A stretch of DNA of 7,571 bases from positions 1-7,571 of the forward strand of contig CAKZOF010000225.1 of the NCBI GenBank assembly GCA_937135995.1, in the 5' to 3' direction. The notes under the pieces were generated by a model. That model ran no database searches, had not been told where the DNA came from, and saw only the letters and a list, made by a program, of their open reading frames with translations. The DNA comes from an uncultured Pyrinomonas sp. (GTDB lineage Bacteria > Acidobacteriota > Blastocatellia > Pyrinomonadales > Pyrinomonadaceae). This document shows positions 1 through 6,614 of this stretch, piece by piece. A program made the position numbers and the translations under genes. Position 1 is the stretch's first letter. Each line of letters opens with the position of its first letter.

Positions 1-180
1 GAAGTCCGGCTCGATCCCGGTCGTGTCGCAGTCCATGAGGAACGAGATCGTCCCGGTGGGAGCGAGCACGGTCGCCTGGGCGTTGCGGTAGCCGTGAGCC
101 TCACCCAGCTCGACGGCCTCCTCCCACGAGCGCCGCGCCGCCGCGAGCAGCCCGCCGACCGCCCACTCGGCCCCGCGGAC
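1..180 (-). other. nrdJ: Class II (adenosylcobalamin-dependent) ribonucleotide reductase fragment, NrdJ-like
   Basis: The minus-strand translation ends at the window edge with [19 protein letters not shown], then [10 protein letters not shown]. This is a hallmark stretch of the catalytic subunit of B12-dependent ribonucleotide reductase, which makes deoxyribonucleotides from ribonucleotides. The preceding [21 protein letters not shown] also fits that family. The N-terminal several hundred residues of a reductase are absent and DUF4112 sequence takes their place, so this is a fragment, not a gene start. By hand count, 121-240 is 98/120 G+C, against 71/120 for 241-360, so composition changes near the join. 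The exact breakpoint cannot be read; it lies roughly within 150-215. The rest of the reductase, if present, lies to the left of this window. Confidence 0.8.
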
Positions 181-588
181 CGGGATCGTCGCGCTCGGCC
201 AGTCGCTGGCGCGCGCGCGCTGTGCGTCGCGGCCCGAAAGCTGCACGTGACGGCGCAAAAGCTCTAGATTGCGTCGGTTCGACTTCCAACTGGCGTCGAG
301 CAGATCGCCGACCAGCGGCACCACTCCCAACAGGTAGTCGATGCCGACGTTCAATCCCATGCGCGCCAGCGTGATCTTGGGCACGCCGAAGCGAACGGCC
401 GAAAGGAGTATGTAGATGGAGGCCAGTGATGTCGCCGCGTCGCCGACGCCTGGGATCAAACCGAGAATCGCATCCAAGCCGACGCGCCAACCGATCACGG
501 GGATTCGAACGAGATCATCGAGCAACCACGCGAGCCTTTCGAGGTGACGGCCAGCGTCGGCGCGCGTCCTTTCCTTCGGATCCAACAT
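1..588 (-). CDS. DUF4112 protein, C-terminus fused in frame to a class II ribonucleotide reductase fragment; 3' end outside window
   Basis: The start is the ATG at 588-586, preceded by GGAGAG about seven bases upstream. Residues 37-116 are a clear DUF4112 domain with its two glycine/proline hairpins, [14 protein letters not shown] (residue 37 on) and [18 protein letters not shown] (about 81 on), followed by the family's basic [15 protein letters not shown] stretch. DUF4112 proteins are small, probably membrane-associated and of unknown function. They normally end soon after this stretch, often with a hydrophobic segment. Here the frame instead stays open through RARASDW and becomes ribonucleotide reductase sequence to the window edge. 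No stop separates the two parts. In-frame starts at 672 and 678 also exist but would translate through a palindromic repeat, so I prefer 588. The DUF4112 call is strong. Whether the fusion is real, a rearrangement or a misassembly is open. Confidence 0.75.
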   Translation of the reverse strand, partial: MLDPKERTRADAGRHLERLAWLLDDLVRIPVIGWRVGLDAILGLIPGVGDAATSLASIYILLSAVRFGVPKITLARMGLNVGIDYLLGVVPLVGDLLDASWKSNRRNLELLRRHVQLSGRDAQRARASDWPSATIPVRGAEWAVGGLLAAARRSWEEAVELGEAHGYRNAQATVLAPTGTISFLMDCDTTGIEPDF

Positions 589-623
589 TCTGTTTCTCTC
601 CACGGGATCTTGCGCGCTGAGGG

Positions 624-643
624 CCGTCGCCTTCAGGCGACGG
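624..643. repeat. REP-like palindrome, copy A
   Basis: Nine-base perfect arms (CCGTCGCCT and AGGCGACGG) flank a two-base spacer. Its core, GTCGCCTTCAGGCGAC, fits the same 16-base pattern (GTCGsCTTyAGsCGAC) as the core at 853-868. Two members of one pattern within 250 bases suggest a dispersed family rather than two unrelated hairpins. It lies 36 bases upstream of the DUF4112 start, so it may be in that transcript's leader. Confidence 0.6.
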
Positions 644-738
644 GGAAAAGCACGCCTCCTTCCATTTGCCATTCTCATCACACCGCGCGCTACTATGTGT
701 TATCGGAAGACGAATTGGTGCGCCGAGTTTTCAAGGCA

Positions 739-869
739 CTCCCTATTCTGAGGGAGAAACGGCTATCCGCAGTCGACGCGCACTGCCACGCTGTCCTTCG
801 GGACAGTGGGCCGTTGTTAGCCGGCCCTGAAGCCCGGTAACACGGGCAAGTTGTCGGCTTTAGCCGACA
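739..869. repeat. Array of five short hairpins including REP-like palindrome copy B
   Basis: Read left to right, the perfect-arm hairpins are 739-744/751-756 (CTCCCT/AGGGAG), 791-796/801-806 (CTGTCC, TTCG loop, GGACAG), 808-813/822-827 (GGGCCG/CGGCCC), 832-836/843-847 (GCCCG/CGGGC) and 852-859/862-869 (TGTCGGCT/AGCCGACA). The second has the very stable C(UUCG)G tetraloop on the plus strand. The last contains the 16-base core shared with 626-641. The array begins about 27 bases past the stop of the M1-like gene. Possible roles are mRNA 3'-end protection, rho-dependent termination or a mobile repeat family; the sequence does not decide. Confidence 0.55.
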
Positions 870-895
870 GTAGCTGACCAAAGAATCGCTTCTCA

Positions 896-2593
896 TCATC
901 TGATCCTCGTGATCTGTCGCCAGAAGAATTTGCCGAGACGGGCGAAAGGGTTCGGCGCCTCTTTTCCCTTCGCATTCGCTGCGGGCAAACCGAGCGTCGC
1001 CGCGAGCGACTCGCTGGGCGCCCCGACGTCTTCGTCGCCGAAACGTCCCTCCAACCAACGCTCAAAGAGTTGCGCGACGGCAGCCCGTTGGCCGGATGTT
1101 GCTTCGACCATGAACGCCGACCGCAGGTCATCCAAGTTCGCGATGCGCTGTCGGTGCCGATGGTAGTAGCGCCGCAAGGCAGCGAAAAAGCGCGCCTCGC
1201 CCAGCAAGCGGCGGAGCGCGGCGAACATCAACGCTCCTTTGCCTTCGACGATGGCAGCATACTGCAAGGAATTACGATAGGCGCGCGCCGCACGGTCGGC
1301 GGGCAGGTCTTCGCCACCGAAAGTTCGATAAAGCTGATAGACGCCGCGCAGTTGGTCGCCGGCAACGAGTGCGGCGCGCTCTGGGCCATGCACCTCCTCG
1401 AAATAGAGGAGCGCGGACCAGTGGGCCAGCGCTTCGTCGAGGACGGGCGCGCGTTGCGGGTCGCTCCCGACGGCCGTGCCCCACCACTGATGGGCCACCG
1501 CGTGAGCCACGGTCCATTCCAAACTATCTTCGAACGAGGCGCGCTGTTCGCGAACCATCTCGGGCAGAACTCTGGCCTGCGGCGCGTCGAAATCGACGTA
1601 GAAAGCGCTGGCGATGACGCTCAAACCGGAGAACTCGGCGTGTCCGAATCCGGCGATCAAGGGCGCTTCGACGATCTTCAGGGACTTGAACGGCAACTCA
1701 CCGAAGCGTTGAACGTAGATGTGCGCCGCTGCGGCGGCTGCGTCGAGCACGCGGTGCCCTACTCTCTGCCGCCCGTGACGAAAGACAGAACGCAGGCGCA
1801 AGTCGCCGACAGAGCGTTCCTCGCTCTGCCAACCGCGCCCCACGAGGATGGCGAAATTACGTAGGCTCCGGCCCGAAAACCTTCCCTTGGCCTCTTCTTC
1901 GCCCGACGTAAAGATCTCCGCGTCGGGCGCGCTCTCGATCTCGACTTCGTAATCGGCTACCTCGGCATGAAGGAAATCGCCGACGCTCGCTTCGACGCGC
2001 CGCGACCATCCGTTGTTTTCGCGCGCGGCGAGCACGGGGTAACACGCGCCGAGCAGCACCACGTCGCCGGAGCGAAAATGCAGATGGCGTCCGCTCAACT
2101 GCTCGCGCCTGTTGCGCCAAACGGCATCGATCTGGTTGACGAGGTGGGCCAGCAGCGTCGTCTCTTCGATGTCCACTTCTGGAAACGTGCCGCGAAACTC
2201 GATCTCGACTTCGACGCTCTCGCCGGGCGCAATCCATAGCGGAACGCGAAGCGACGTGGCGCGATCGACGATGACGAAAGGGCGTTCCCTGCCCTTCACG
2301 CGCACTCGCTCGACATTAAGTCGCGGACTTGCGGCTTCGTCCGTTTCGTCATCGGCGCGCAAGTTAGGATAGAGGTGAAAATAGAGGCTCGTCTCCGGAC
2401 GCGTGCCGGTGTTGGTCCAACGCACGCGCTGCTGCCCGACGTAAAGCCTTGCCGTTGGATCTATCCGTAACTTGATCGCGTAGTGGTTTGGCAGCAGAAC
2501 TTTCTCTTGTCCAACCGCTGCGCCGACGAGCAGCGCAAGCCAGCAGGATGCGCCCGCGATCCTGTGATTCATGCGCATCGCGATGAAAAACAT
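896..2593 (-). CDS. Exported M1-family metallopeptidase-like protein, predicted catalytically inactive
   Basis: The protein has 565 residues from the ATG at 2593. The N-terminus gives a signal peptide (basic MRMNHR, then hydrophobic WLALLVGAAVG), so export is likely. Starts at 2578 and 2572 are alternatives. A frame extending up to 2836 would bury the signal peptide behind 80 Arg-rich residues. Residues about 35-210 resemble the M1 N-terminal beta domain; residues 225-470 resemble the thermolysin-like domain. The zinc site is kept in outline: H364 and H368 in HAVAHQWWG, then E387 in LDEALAHW, 18 residues between H368 and E387 as in M1 enzymes. The catalytic Glu of HExxH is Ala365. The proton-donor Tyr position before KGAL is Glu450 (AIVEGKGAL). 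GxMEN is GHAEF, keeping Glu320. It lies downstream of the HEAT/cyclophilin gene with a 118-base gap, probably co-transcribed. The family call is firm; a binding or scaffold role is inference. Confidence 0.85.
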   Translation of the reverse strand: MFFIAMRMNHRIAGASCWLALLVGAAVGQEKVLLPNHYAIKLRIDPTARLYVGQQRVRWTNTGTRPETSLYFHLYPNLRADDETDEAASPRLNVERVRVKGRERPFVIVDRATSLRVPLWIAPGESVEVEIEFRGTFPEVDIEETTLLAHLVNQIDAVWRNRREQLSGRHLHFRSGDVVLLGACYPVLAARENNGWSRRVEASVGDFLHAEVADYEVEIESAPDAEIFTSGEEEAKGRFSGRSLRNFAILVGRGWQSEERSVGDLRLRSVFRHGRQRVGHRVLDAAAAAAHIYVQRFGELPFKSLKIVEAPLIAGFGHAEFSGLSVIASAFYVDFDAPQARVLPEMVREQRASFEDSLEWTVAHAVAHQWWGTAVGSDPQRAPVLDEALAHWSALLYFEEVHGPERAALVAGDQLRGVYQLYRTFGGEDLPADRAARAYRNSLQYAAIVEGKGALMFAALRRLLGEARFFAALRRYYHRHRQRIANLDDLRSAFMVEATSGQRAAVAQLFERWLEGRFGDEDVGAPSESLAATLGLPAANAKGKEAPNPFARLGKFFWRQITRIR

Positions 2594-2711
2594 CCCGCTC
2601 ACCGTCGAACTCCAACGCGCTCTTCGCGTCCGTTCGACACGAAGACGCAACGCCCGCACAGTTTGTTGGCCATCCGCTGTGCCGTTCCGTCTCGCGCTAA
2701 TCGCCTGCTGT

Positions 2712-4967
2712 TCATCGAAAGCGCTTTCGCGACGAATGGAACGCTCGCGCCTGTCTCTGCGGTCTTCCGAACCGTCCGCCCGAGCGAATCGAATTCGAAT
2801 TCCGCCGACGGGAACGGCTTTCTTCGATCTCGACACGCAGGATGCGATCGCCGCGCACCGTCTCGTCCACTGTCTTCATTCCGCTCACCACCTGTCCGAA
2901 AAGCGTGTAGCCGCCGTCCAGATGTGGTTGTGGCGAATGGGTAACGAACCACTGCGACCCCCCCGTGTCTTTGCCGGCAAGCGCCATGCCGACGGCGCCG
3001 CGATCGTAGGCGAGAAGGTTGATCTCGCATCGAATCTGGTAGCCGGGACCGCCCTCACCATCGCCGCGCGGGTCGCCCCCTTGAACGACGAAGTTCGGGA
3101 CGACGCGATGAAACGTCAAGCCGTCGAAGAATCCTCGACGAGCGAGTGCGATGAAATTCTCCACCGTCAACGGCGCTTCGCGCGGCAAAAGTTCGATGAC
3201 GAAAACGCCCTTTTCGGTTGTGACCTGCGCGCGCGCCCAGCGACGTTCAATGGCCCGCCGAAGGTCGCGTTCGGTCCAGCGTGTTTCAGCCTCTCCGATG
3301 AAATCACGGCGGTCGCCGTCGTTGCGAAGAAGCGAAACGGCGTGCCGTCTGATGAGGTGATCCTTGGCACGAAGCGCCGATTCGATCGCTGCGCGCGCTG
3401 TCGCCGTACGCTGTTTTGCCAACGCATCGAGCGCGCGCAACGCGGCGTCATTTATGGGGTCGCCCAAGGCGCGCCCGAGAGCGCTGATCAAGGCGCGTTC
3501 GTTCTCCACAGCAGGCGGACGCTCGGCGAGAAGTTCTGCCGCTGTTGCGCGCACGATGACGTCTTCGGCGCGCAACTCTTCGCGCAACAGCGCGTCGAGG
3601 TCGGGCGGTCGAAACGCTGCGACGGCGCGCAACAACGCGGGACGCGCACGCGTGTCTAATCCGCCGCGACCGAGCGCTTCGCGCAACGCGCTTTCGGCGT
3701 CTCGCCGCACGCGCGACTCTTCGGCGGATGCCGTTTCCGCCAGACCTTGCGCGATGGCCGCCGCGCGCTGCCAATCCGAAGGCGCAACGGCGGCGAGCGC
3801 GTGCGCCGCCTTTTCAACGTAGCGTGCCGCGCAGATGCGGGCCAGCGCGACTTCGATCTCTGGGAAACCGCCCGCTTGCAGCTCCGCGAGCAAAGCGAGC
3901 GTTTCGCCGTCCGCTTCGCCCGCCGACAACTGGCCCAACGCCGTGCCGATCTCCAACAACTCGTTGGTCTCCGACGGACGCGCTGTGTGCTGCCGTGCTG
4001 TTTTGTATGTCGCTAACAAAACGCGCAAGCGGTCGCGCAAAGGCGGGATCGCCCTCTTGTCGCCGAGCGCGCCGAGGACGCGGATGGCGCTCGCGCGCAC
4101 GCGCAGGTCACCGTCTTCGACGGCAAGACGGAGAATGATCGGCAGAACGCGCGCTGCATCCTCGGCGGCACCGAGCGCGCGCACGGCGTTGGCGCGCACG
4201 TCTGGGTCAGCATCGTCAAGCAAAGCGACAAGAGATGCGGTCGCGGTGCGCGCCCGCAGTCTCGCCAGCGCGTTGGCCGCATCGGCCCGCACGCGCGCTT
4301 CGCGGTGCGCAAGAAGCGGCACAAGATGAGCCGGCGCATGGCGGCTCCGCGTACGCAGGGCGGCGGTGATGCCAAGCAGCAACACTTCGCGCGCGGCTCT
4401 GTCTCCCCTGGCCCGTTCGGCATCGAGCGCTTCGAGGACGAGCGTGGCGATCCTTTCTCGCTCCTCGGCGCGTTCCGGCGCGAGCGCTGCGGCGATCTTG
4501 CCCAGTGCTTCCAGCGCTCGCGCGCGCACTGCGGCTGCGTCCGTGTTCAGAGTTTGCGCGAGCGCTCCGCTGGCGCGTTCGGATTCGATCTCGCCCAAAG
4601 CGAAGGCAGCGACGGCCCGCACGCTCTCGTCCCGATCGCCGCGCAACAGAACGACGAGCGGCTCGACGGCGCGTCGGTCACCGATGCGGCCGGCGGCGAG
4701 AGCAGCCCTGCGTCTGACGGAAGCGCGCCCGTCGCCGAACAGATTTTGCAAAGTTTCATCCCACCGCCGCCTATCTTCGGCGCGCACGATGCGCAGCATG
4801 AGCGAAAGCGGCACGTCGTCCCGACGCTCCCCTTGCGCCGCGCCGCTCATCGTCAAACACGAGACCGCGACCGCGACGACAAACGCCGACACAGTTGTGC
4901 GCCTTAACCGCGCTGGCGAAAAGATGGCCCGCACCACGCTCTTCATCATGCATCGAACCGAAATCAT
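2712..4967 (-). CDS. Exported HEAT-repeat protein with C-terminal cyclophilin-type peptidyl-prolyl isomerase domain
   Basis: The protein has 751 residues from the ATG at 4967, which has a weak GGA about seven bases upstream. ATGs at 4949, 4946 and 4979 are alternatives. A basic n-region and a hydrophobic stretch (TVSAFVVAVAVSCLTMSGAAQ, about residues 29-49) form a signal peptide, so the protein acts outside the cytoplasm. Residues about 70-560 are degenerate HEAT/PBS-lyase-like helical repeats, for example SVRRRAALAAGRIGDRRAVE and DPDVRANAVRALGAAED. Residues about 582-716 are a cyclophilin domain with FHRVVPNFVVQGGD (catalytic Arg621), GSQWFVTHSP and LDGGYTLFGQV. Such domains isomerise X-Pro bonds and help proteins fold; HEAT repeats bind partner proteins. 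A 35-residue Arg-rich tail follows the domain. The gene heads a minus-strand pair with the M1-like gene and diverges from mrp. A role as periplasmic folding scaffold is inference. Confidence 0.9.
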   Translation of the reverse strand: MISVRCMMKSVVRAIFSPARLRRTTVSAFVVAVAVSCLTMSGAAQGERRDDVPLSLMLRIVRAEDRRRWDETLQNLFGDGRASVRRRAALAAGRIGDRRAVEPLVVLLRGDRDESVRAVAAFALGEIESERASGALAQTLNTDAAAVRARALEALGKIAAALAPERAEERERIATLVLEALDAERARGDRAAREVLLLGITAALRTRSRHAPAHLVPLLAHREARVRADAANALARLRARTATASLVALLDDADPDVRANAVRALGAAEDAARVLPIILRLAVEDGDLRVRASAIRVLGALGDKRAIPPLRDRLRVLLATYKTARQHTARPSETNELLEIGTALGQLSAGEADGETLALLAELQAGGFPEIEVALARICAARYVEKAAHALAAVAPSDWQRAAAIAQGLAETASAEESRVRRDAESALREALGRGGLDTRARPALLRAVAAFRPPDLDALLREELRAEDVIVRATAAELLAERPPAVENERALISALGRALGDPINDAALRALDALAKQRTATARAAIESALRAKDHLIRRHAVSLLRNDGDRRDFIGEAETRWTERDLRRAIERRWARAQVTTEKGVFVIELLPREAPLTVENFIALARRGFFDGLTFHRVVPNFVVQGGDPRGDGEGGPGYQIRCEINLLAYDRGAVGMALAGKDTGGSQWFVTHSPQPHLDGGYTLFGQVVSGMKTVDETVRGDRILRVEIEESRSRRRNSNSIRSGGRFGRPQRQARAFHSSRKRFR

Positions 4968-5228
4968 AATTGGTTCCATCCTACGCGATCGAGGCAGTGA
5001 AAGCCATCCCCGCCGCTCGATTCCCGCGAATCGTCGCAGGCTGCGTCCATCAGGCTCTTTTGTCGAAATTGGGCGCGCTTCGTTGCGGTTTTGTCGCCGC
5101 CCGCGCCTGCCGTGCCGCAACCCGTGGACAAACATCTCACACTACCACCAGCCGACTGCCGTACCGTTCGCACTTGTACGCGAGGATTCACCGGAATTAT
5201 GTGCGATGAGATCGCTGGGCGAACGAGC

Positions 5229-5244
5229 ATGGTCGAACGACCAT
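5229..5244. promoter_or_regulatory. 16-bp dyad, candidate operator
   Basis: ATGGTCG and CGACCAT are perfect seven-base arms around AA. The dyad ends four bases before the -35 box of the rightward promoter and also lies upstream of the possible leftward -10 box at 5201-5196. A protein dimer bound there could affect one or both divergent genes. The size and spacing resemble TetR- or MarR-type operators, but I cannot name the regulator and no regulator gene is in the window. Confidence 0.4.
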
Positions 5245-5248
5245 TAGT

Positions 5249-5278
5249 TTGACAAAGGCGTCGGCGGAAACGTAAGAT
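5249..5278 (+). promoter_or_regulatory. Sigma70-type promoter for mrp
   Basis: A perfect TTGACA (5249-5254) and TAAGAT (5273-5278) are separated by 18 bases. Transcription would start near 5285, leaving a leader of about 230 nt before the mrp ATG at 5515. This is the best promoter match in the window. Whether this organism's housekeeping sigma uses the same consensus is assumed. Confidence 0.6.
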
Positions 5279-5293
5279 TCAGTGTGTTCCCGA

Positions 5294-5454
5294 AGACAAC
5301 CAACGCTCGAATACTTGCGCGGTGGAGATCGCGCTCGGCGGAGTTCTGCGCATTCCGGGCTGAATTCCGAAAGCGTATGCGATCCAGCGCTGAAAAGACC
5401 CGCCGCGAAACCTTCGATACACCCGCGCATAGCCGAAGCGCGCGTTGGTTGTCT
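5294..5454 (+). promoter_or_regulatory. Inverted-repeat, probably structured 5' leader of mrp
   Basis: Thirteen-base perfect arms (AGACAACCAACGC at 5294-5306 and its complement at 5442-5454) enclose 135 bases. Further helices nest inside in order: 5316-5322 with 5423-5429 (7 bp), 5328-5331 with 5415-5418 (4 bp), 5336-5341 with 5400-5405 (6 bp) and 5349-5353 with 5377-5381 (5 bp). Transcribed from the 5249 promoter, this would fold into one long rod starting about nine nucleotides from the 5' end. It does not match a riboswitch class I recognise. A non-autonomous mobile element with 13-bp terminal repeats is the alternative, though I see no target-site duplication. Confidence 0.5.
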
Positions 5455-5514
5455 CATCGTGCACTCAGCCCTGAAAAGAAGAGTTGAACGCGGCGGTCGA
5501 GGTCACAAAAGGTC

Positions 5515-6597
5515 ATGAACCAGCTTTCCGAACAGCAAGTGCTTGAAGCACTGAGCCAGATCCAAGATCCGGATCTGCGCAAAGACATCGTCGCGCTCGG
5601 CTTCGTCCGGGACCTCAACATCGTCGGTGGCGAGGTCTCTTTTCGCATCGTGCTGACGACGCCAGCTTGTCCGGTCAAAGAGCAGATGCGCGAGGCGGCC
5701 GAGCGCGTAGTCGCAGCGCTTCCGGGCGTTGAACGAGTCAATGTCACGATGGATGCCGAAGTGCCGCGCGGGCGCGGTCTCAATATGCGTTCGAGTCTGC
5801 CCGGCGTGCGCAACATCATCGCCATTTCATCGGGCAAAGGCGGTGTCGGCAAATCCACGGTTGCCGTGAACCTAGCGGTTGCGCTGGCAACCGATGGCGC
5901 GCGCGTCGGGTTGATGGATGCCGACATCTACGGGCCGAACGTGCCGCTCATGCTCGGCGCAACGGGCGCGCGTCCCGTGATTGACCGCAACAAACTGTTG
6001 CCGACCGAAGCTTACGGCGTGCGCATGATCTCCATGGCGCTGATCAATCCGGGCGATCAGCCGATGATCGTGCGCGGGCCGATTCTGCACGGCGTCGTGC
6101 AACAGTTCTTGCGCGACGTCGAGTGGGGCGAACTCGATTACTTGATCGTCGACATGCCGCCGGGCACGGGCGACGTGCAGTTGAGCCTGGCGCAACTCGT
6201 TCCCGTACAAGGAGCGGTGCTTGTGACAACGCCGCAAGAGGTTTCGCTGGCCGACGTGCGGCGCGCGTTGCGTATGTTCGAGACCGTGGCCGTGCCCGTT
6301 CTCGGCATCGTCGAGAACATGAGTTACTTCATCGCGCCCGACACGGGCCAACGCTACCACATCTTCGGCCAAGGCGGCGGACGTCGGCTAGCCGAACAGT
6401 ACGGCGTGCCGTTTCTCGGTGAAATTCCGCTGGGCATCGAAGTGCGTGAAAGCAGCGACCAGGGCGTGCCTGTGGTCGTCGCGCAACCCGAATCGCCGCA
6501 AGCGCAAGCTTTTCGGCGCGTGGCCGAAGAAGTCGCGCGGCAGGTGTCGATCGAAGCGATGAAGCCCGAGTTGACGGTGCTCAAAACCAACGTGTGA
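5515..6597 (+). CDS. apbC: Mrp/ApbC/NBP35-family P-loop ATPase, iron-sulfur cluster carrier
   Basis: The protein has 360 residues, normal for bacterial Mrp. It is a cytoplasmic ATPase of the family that carries [4Fe-4S] clusters to apo-enzymes. Residues 1-80 are a MIP18/DUF59 domain with its conserved TTPACP (Cys52). The ATPase has the deviant Walker A GKGGVGKST (107-115), then MDADIYGPNVP (134-144), switch motif DMPPGTGD (213-220) and VENMSYF (266-272). In many Mrp proteins ENMSYF is followed by CPxC, whose cysteines hold a cluster across the dimer. Here that segment reads IAPDTG and Cys52 is the only cysteine in the protein. The start is the ATG at 5515, with AAAGG only two bases upstream and GAGG further off, a mediocre site. 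It is the first gene of the plus-strand Fe-S group, 79 bases before the A-type carrier gene. The family is certain; cluster handling by this variant is not. Confidence 0.95.
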   Translation: MNQLSEQQVLEALSQIQDPDLRKDIVALGFVRDLNIVGGEVSFRIVLTTPACPVKEQMREAAERVVAALPGVERVNVTMDAEVPRGRGLNMRSSLPGVRNIIAISSGKGGVGKSTVAVNLAVALATDGARVGLMDADIYGPNVPLMLGATGARPVIDRNKLLPTEAYGVRMISMALINPGDQPMIVRGPILHGVVQQFLRDVEWGELDYLIVDMPPGTGDVQLSLAQLVPVQGAVLVTTPQEVSLADVRRALRMFETVAVPVLGIVENMSYFIAPDTGQRYHIFGQGGGRRLAEQYGVPFLGEIPLGIEVRESSDQGVPVVVAQPESPQAQAFRRVAEEVARQVSIEAMKPELTVLKTNV

Positions 6598-6614
6598 CGA
6601 GCGCGCGCCTCCCC

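Larger units (their letters stand above)
589..895. other. Intergenic region with hairpins, no gene
   Basis: This 307-base gap lies between the stop of the M1-like gene and the start of the DUF4112 gene, both on the minus strand. Short open frames here have no recognisable protein character. What it holds is a palindrome at 624-643 and a run of five hairpins between 739 and 869. No classical intrinsic terminator is evident, because none of the hairpins is followed on the minus strand by a T-run. The DUF4112 promoter should lie here, but I see no convincing -35/-10 pair. Confidence 0.7.
4968..5514. other. Divergent intergenic region between the HEAT/cyclophilin gene and mrp
   Basis: This 547-base stretch separates two genes read in opposite directions. 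Small open frames occur on both strands (for example 5282-5518 plus and 5197-5457 minus), but they are Arg/Ser-rich, overlap one another and look like chance in GC-rich DNA. The right half holds a dyad at 5229-5244, a promoter at 5249-5278 and an inverted-repeat leader at 5294-5454. In 4968-5228 I find no clear element beyond a possible minus-strand CATAAT -10 box at 5201-5196 with a poor -35. Confidence 0.6.

Noticed and set aside
852..869. Hairpin after the M1-like gene as an intrinsic terminator
   Set aside because: No T-run follows on the minus strand, and the core belongs to a repeated palindrome family.
1070..1864. Plus-strand open frame of 264 codons opposite the M1-like gene
   Set aside because: The minus strand encodes a recognisable M1 domain over the same bases; the plus frame has no motif.
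2594..2836. Upstream extension of the M1-like gene to an ATG at 2836
   Set aside because: It would add about 80 Arg-rich residues before an evident signal peptide and overlap the upstream gene by 125 bases.
2571..3659. Long plus-strand open frame of 362 codons opposite the HEAT/cyclophilin and M1-like genes
   Set aside because: It is antisense to two genes with clear domains, shows no family motif and is Arg/Ala-rich as expected of a shadow frame in GC-rich DNA.
4968..5135. Upstream extension of the HEAT/cyclophilin gene to an ATG at 5135
   Set aside because: The added residues have no domain character and would place the signal peptide far from the N-terminus.
5196..5201. CATAAT as a minus-strand -10 box for the HEAT/cyclophilin gene
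   Set aside because: The -35 region at suitable spacing (GTTCGC or TTCGCC) is poor and the leader would exceed 200 bases; mentioned but not annotated.
5294..5454. Insertion sequence with 13-bp terminal repeats
   Set aside because: The 135-base interior encodes no transposase and the flanks show no target duplication; a remnant MITE remains possible but a structured leader fits the promoter position better.
5282..5518. Small open frames on both strands in the mrp leader
   Set aside because: They overlap each other, lack good ribosome-binding sites and coincide with the inverted repeat, which explains the mirrored peptide bits.
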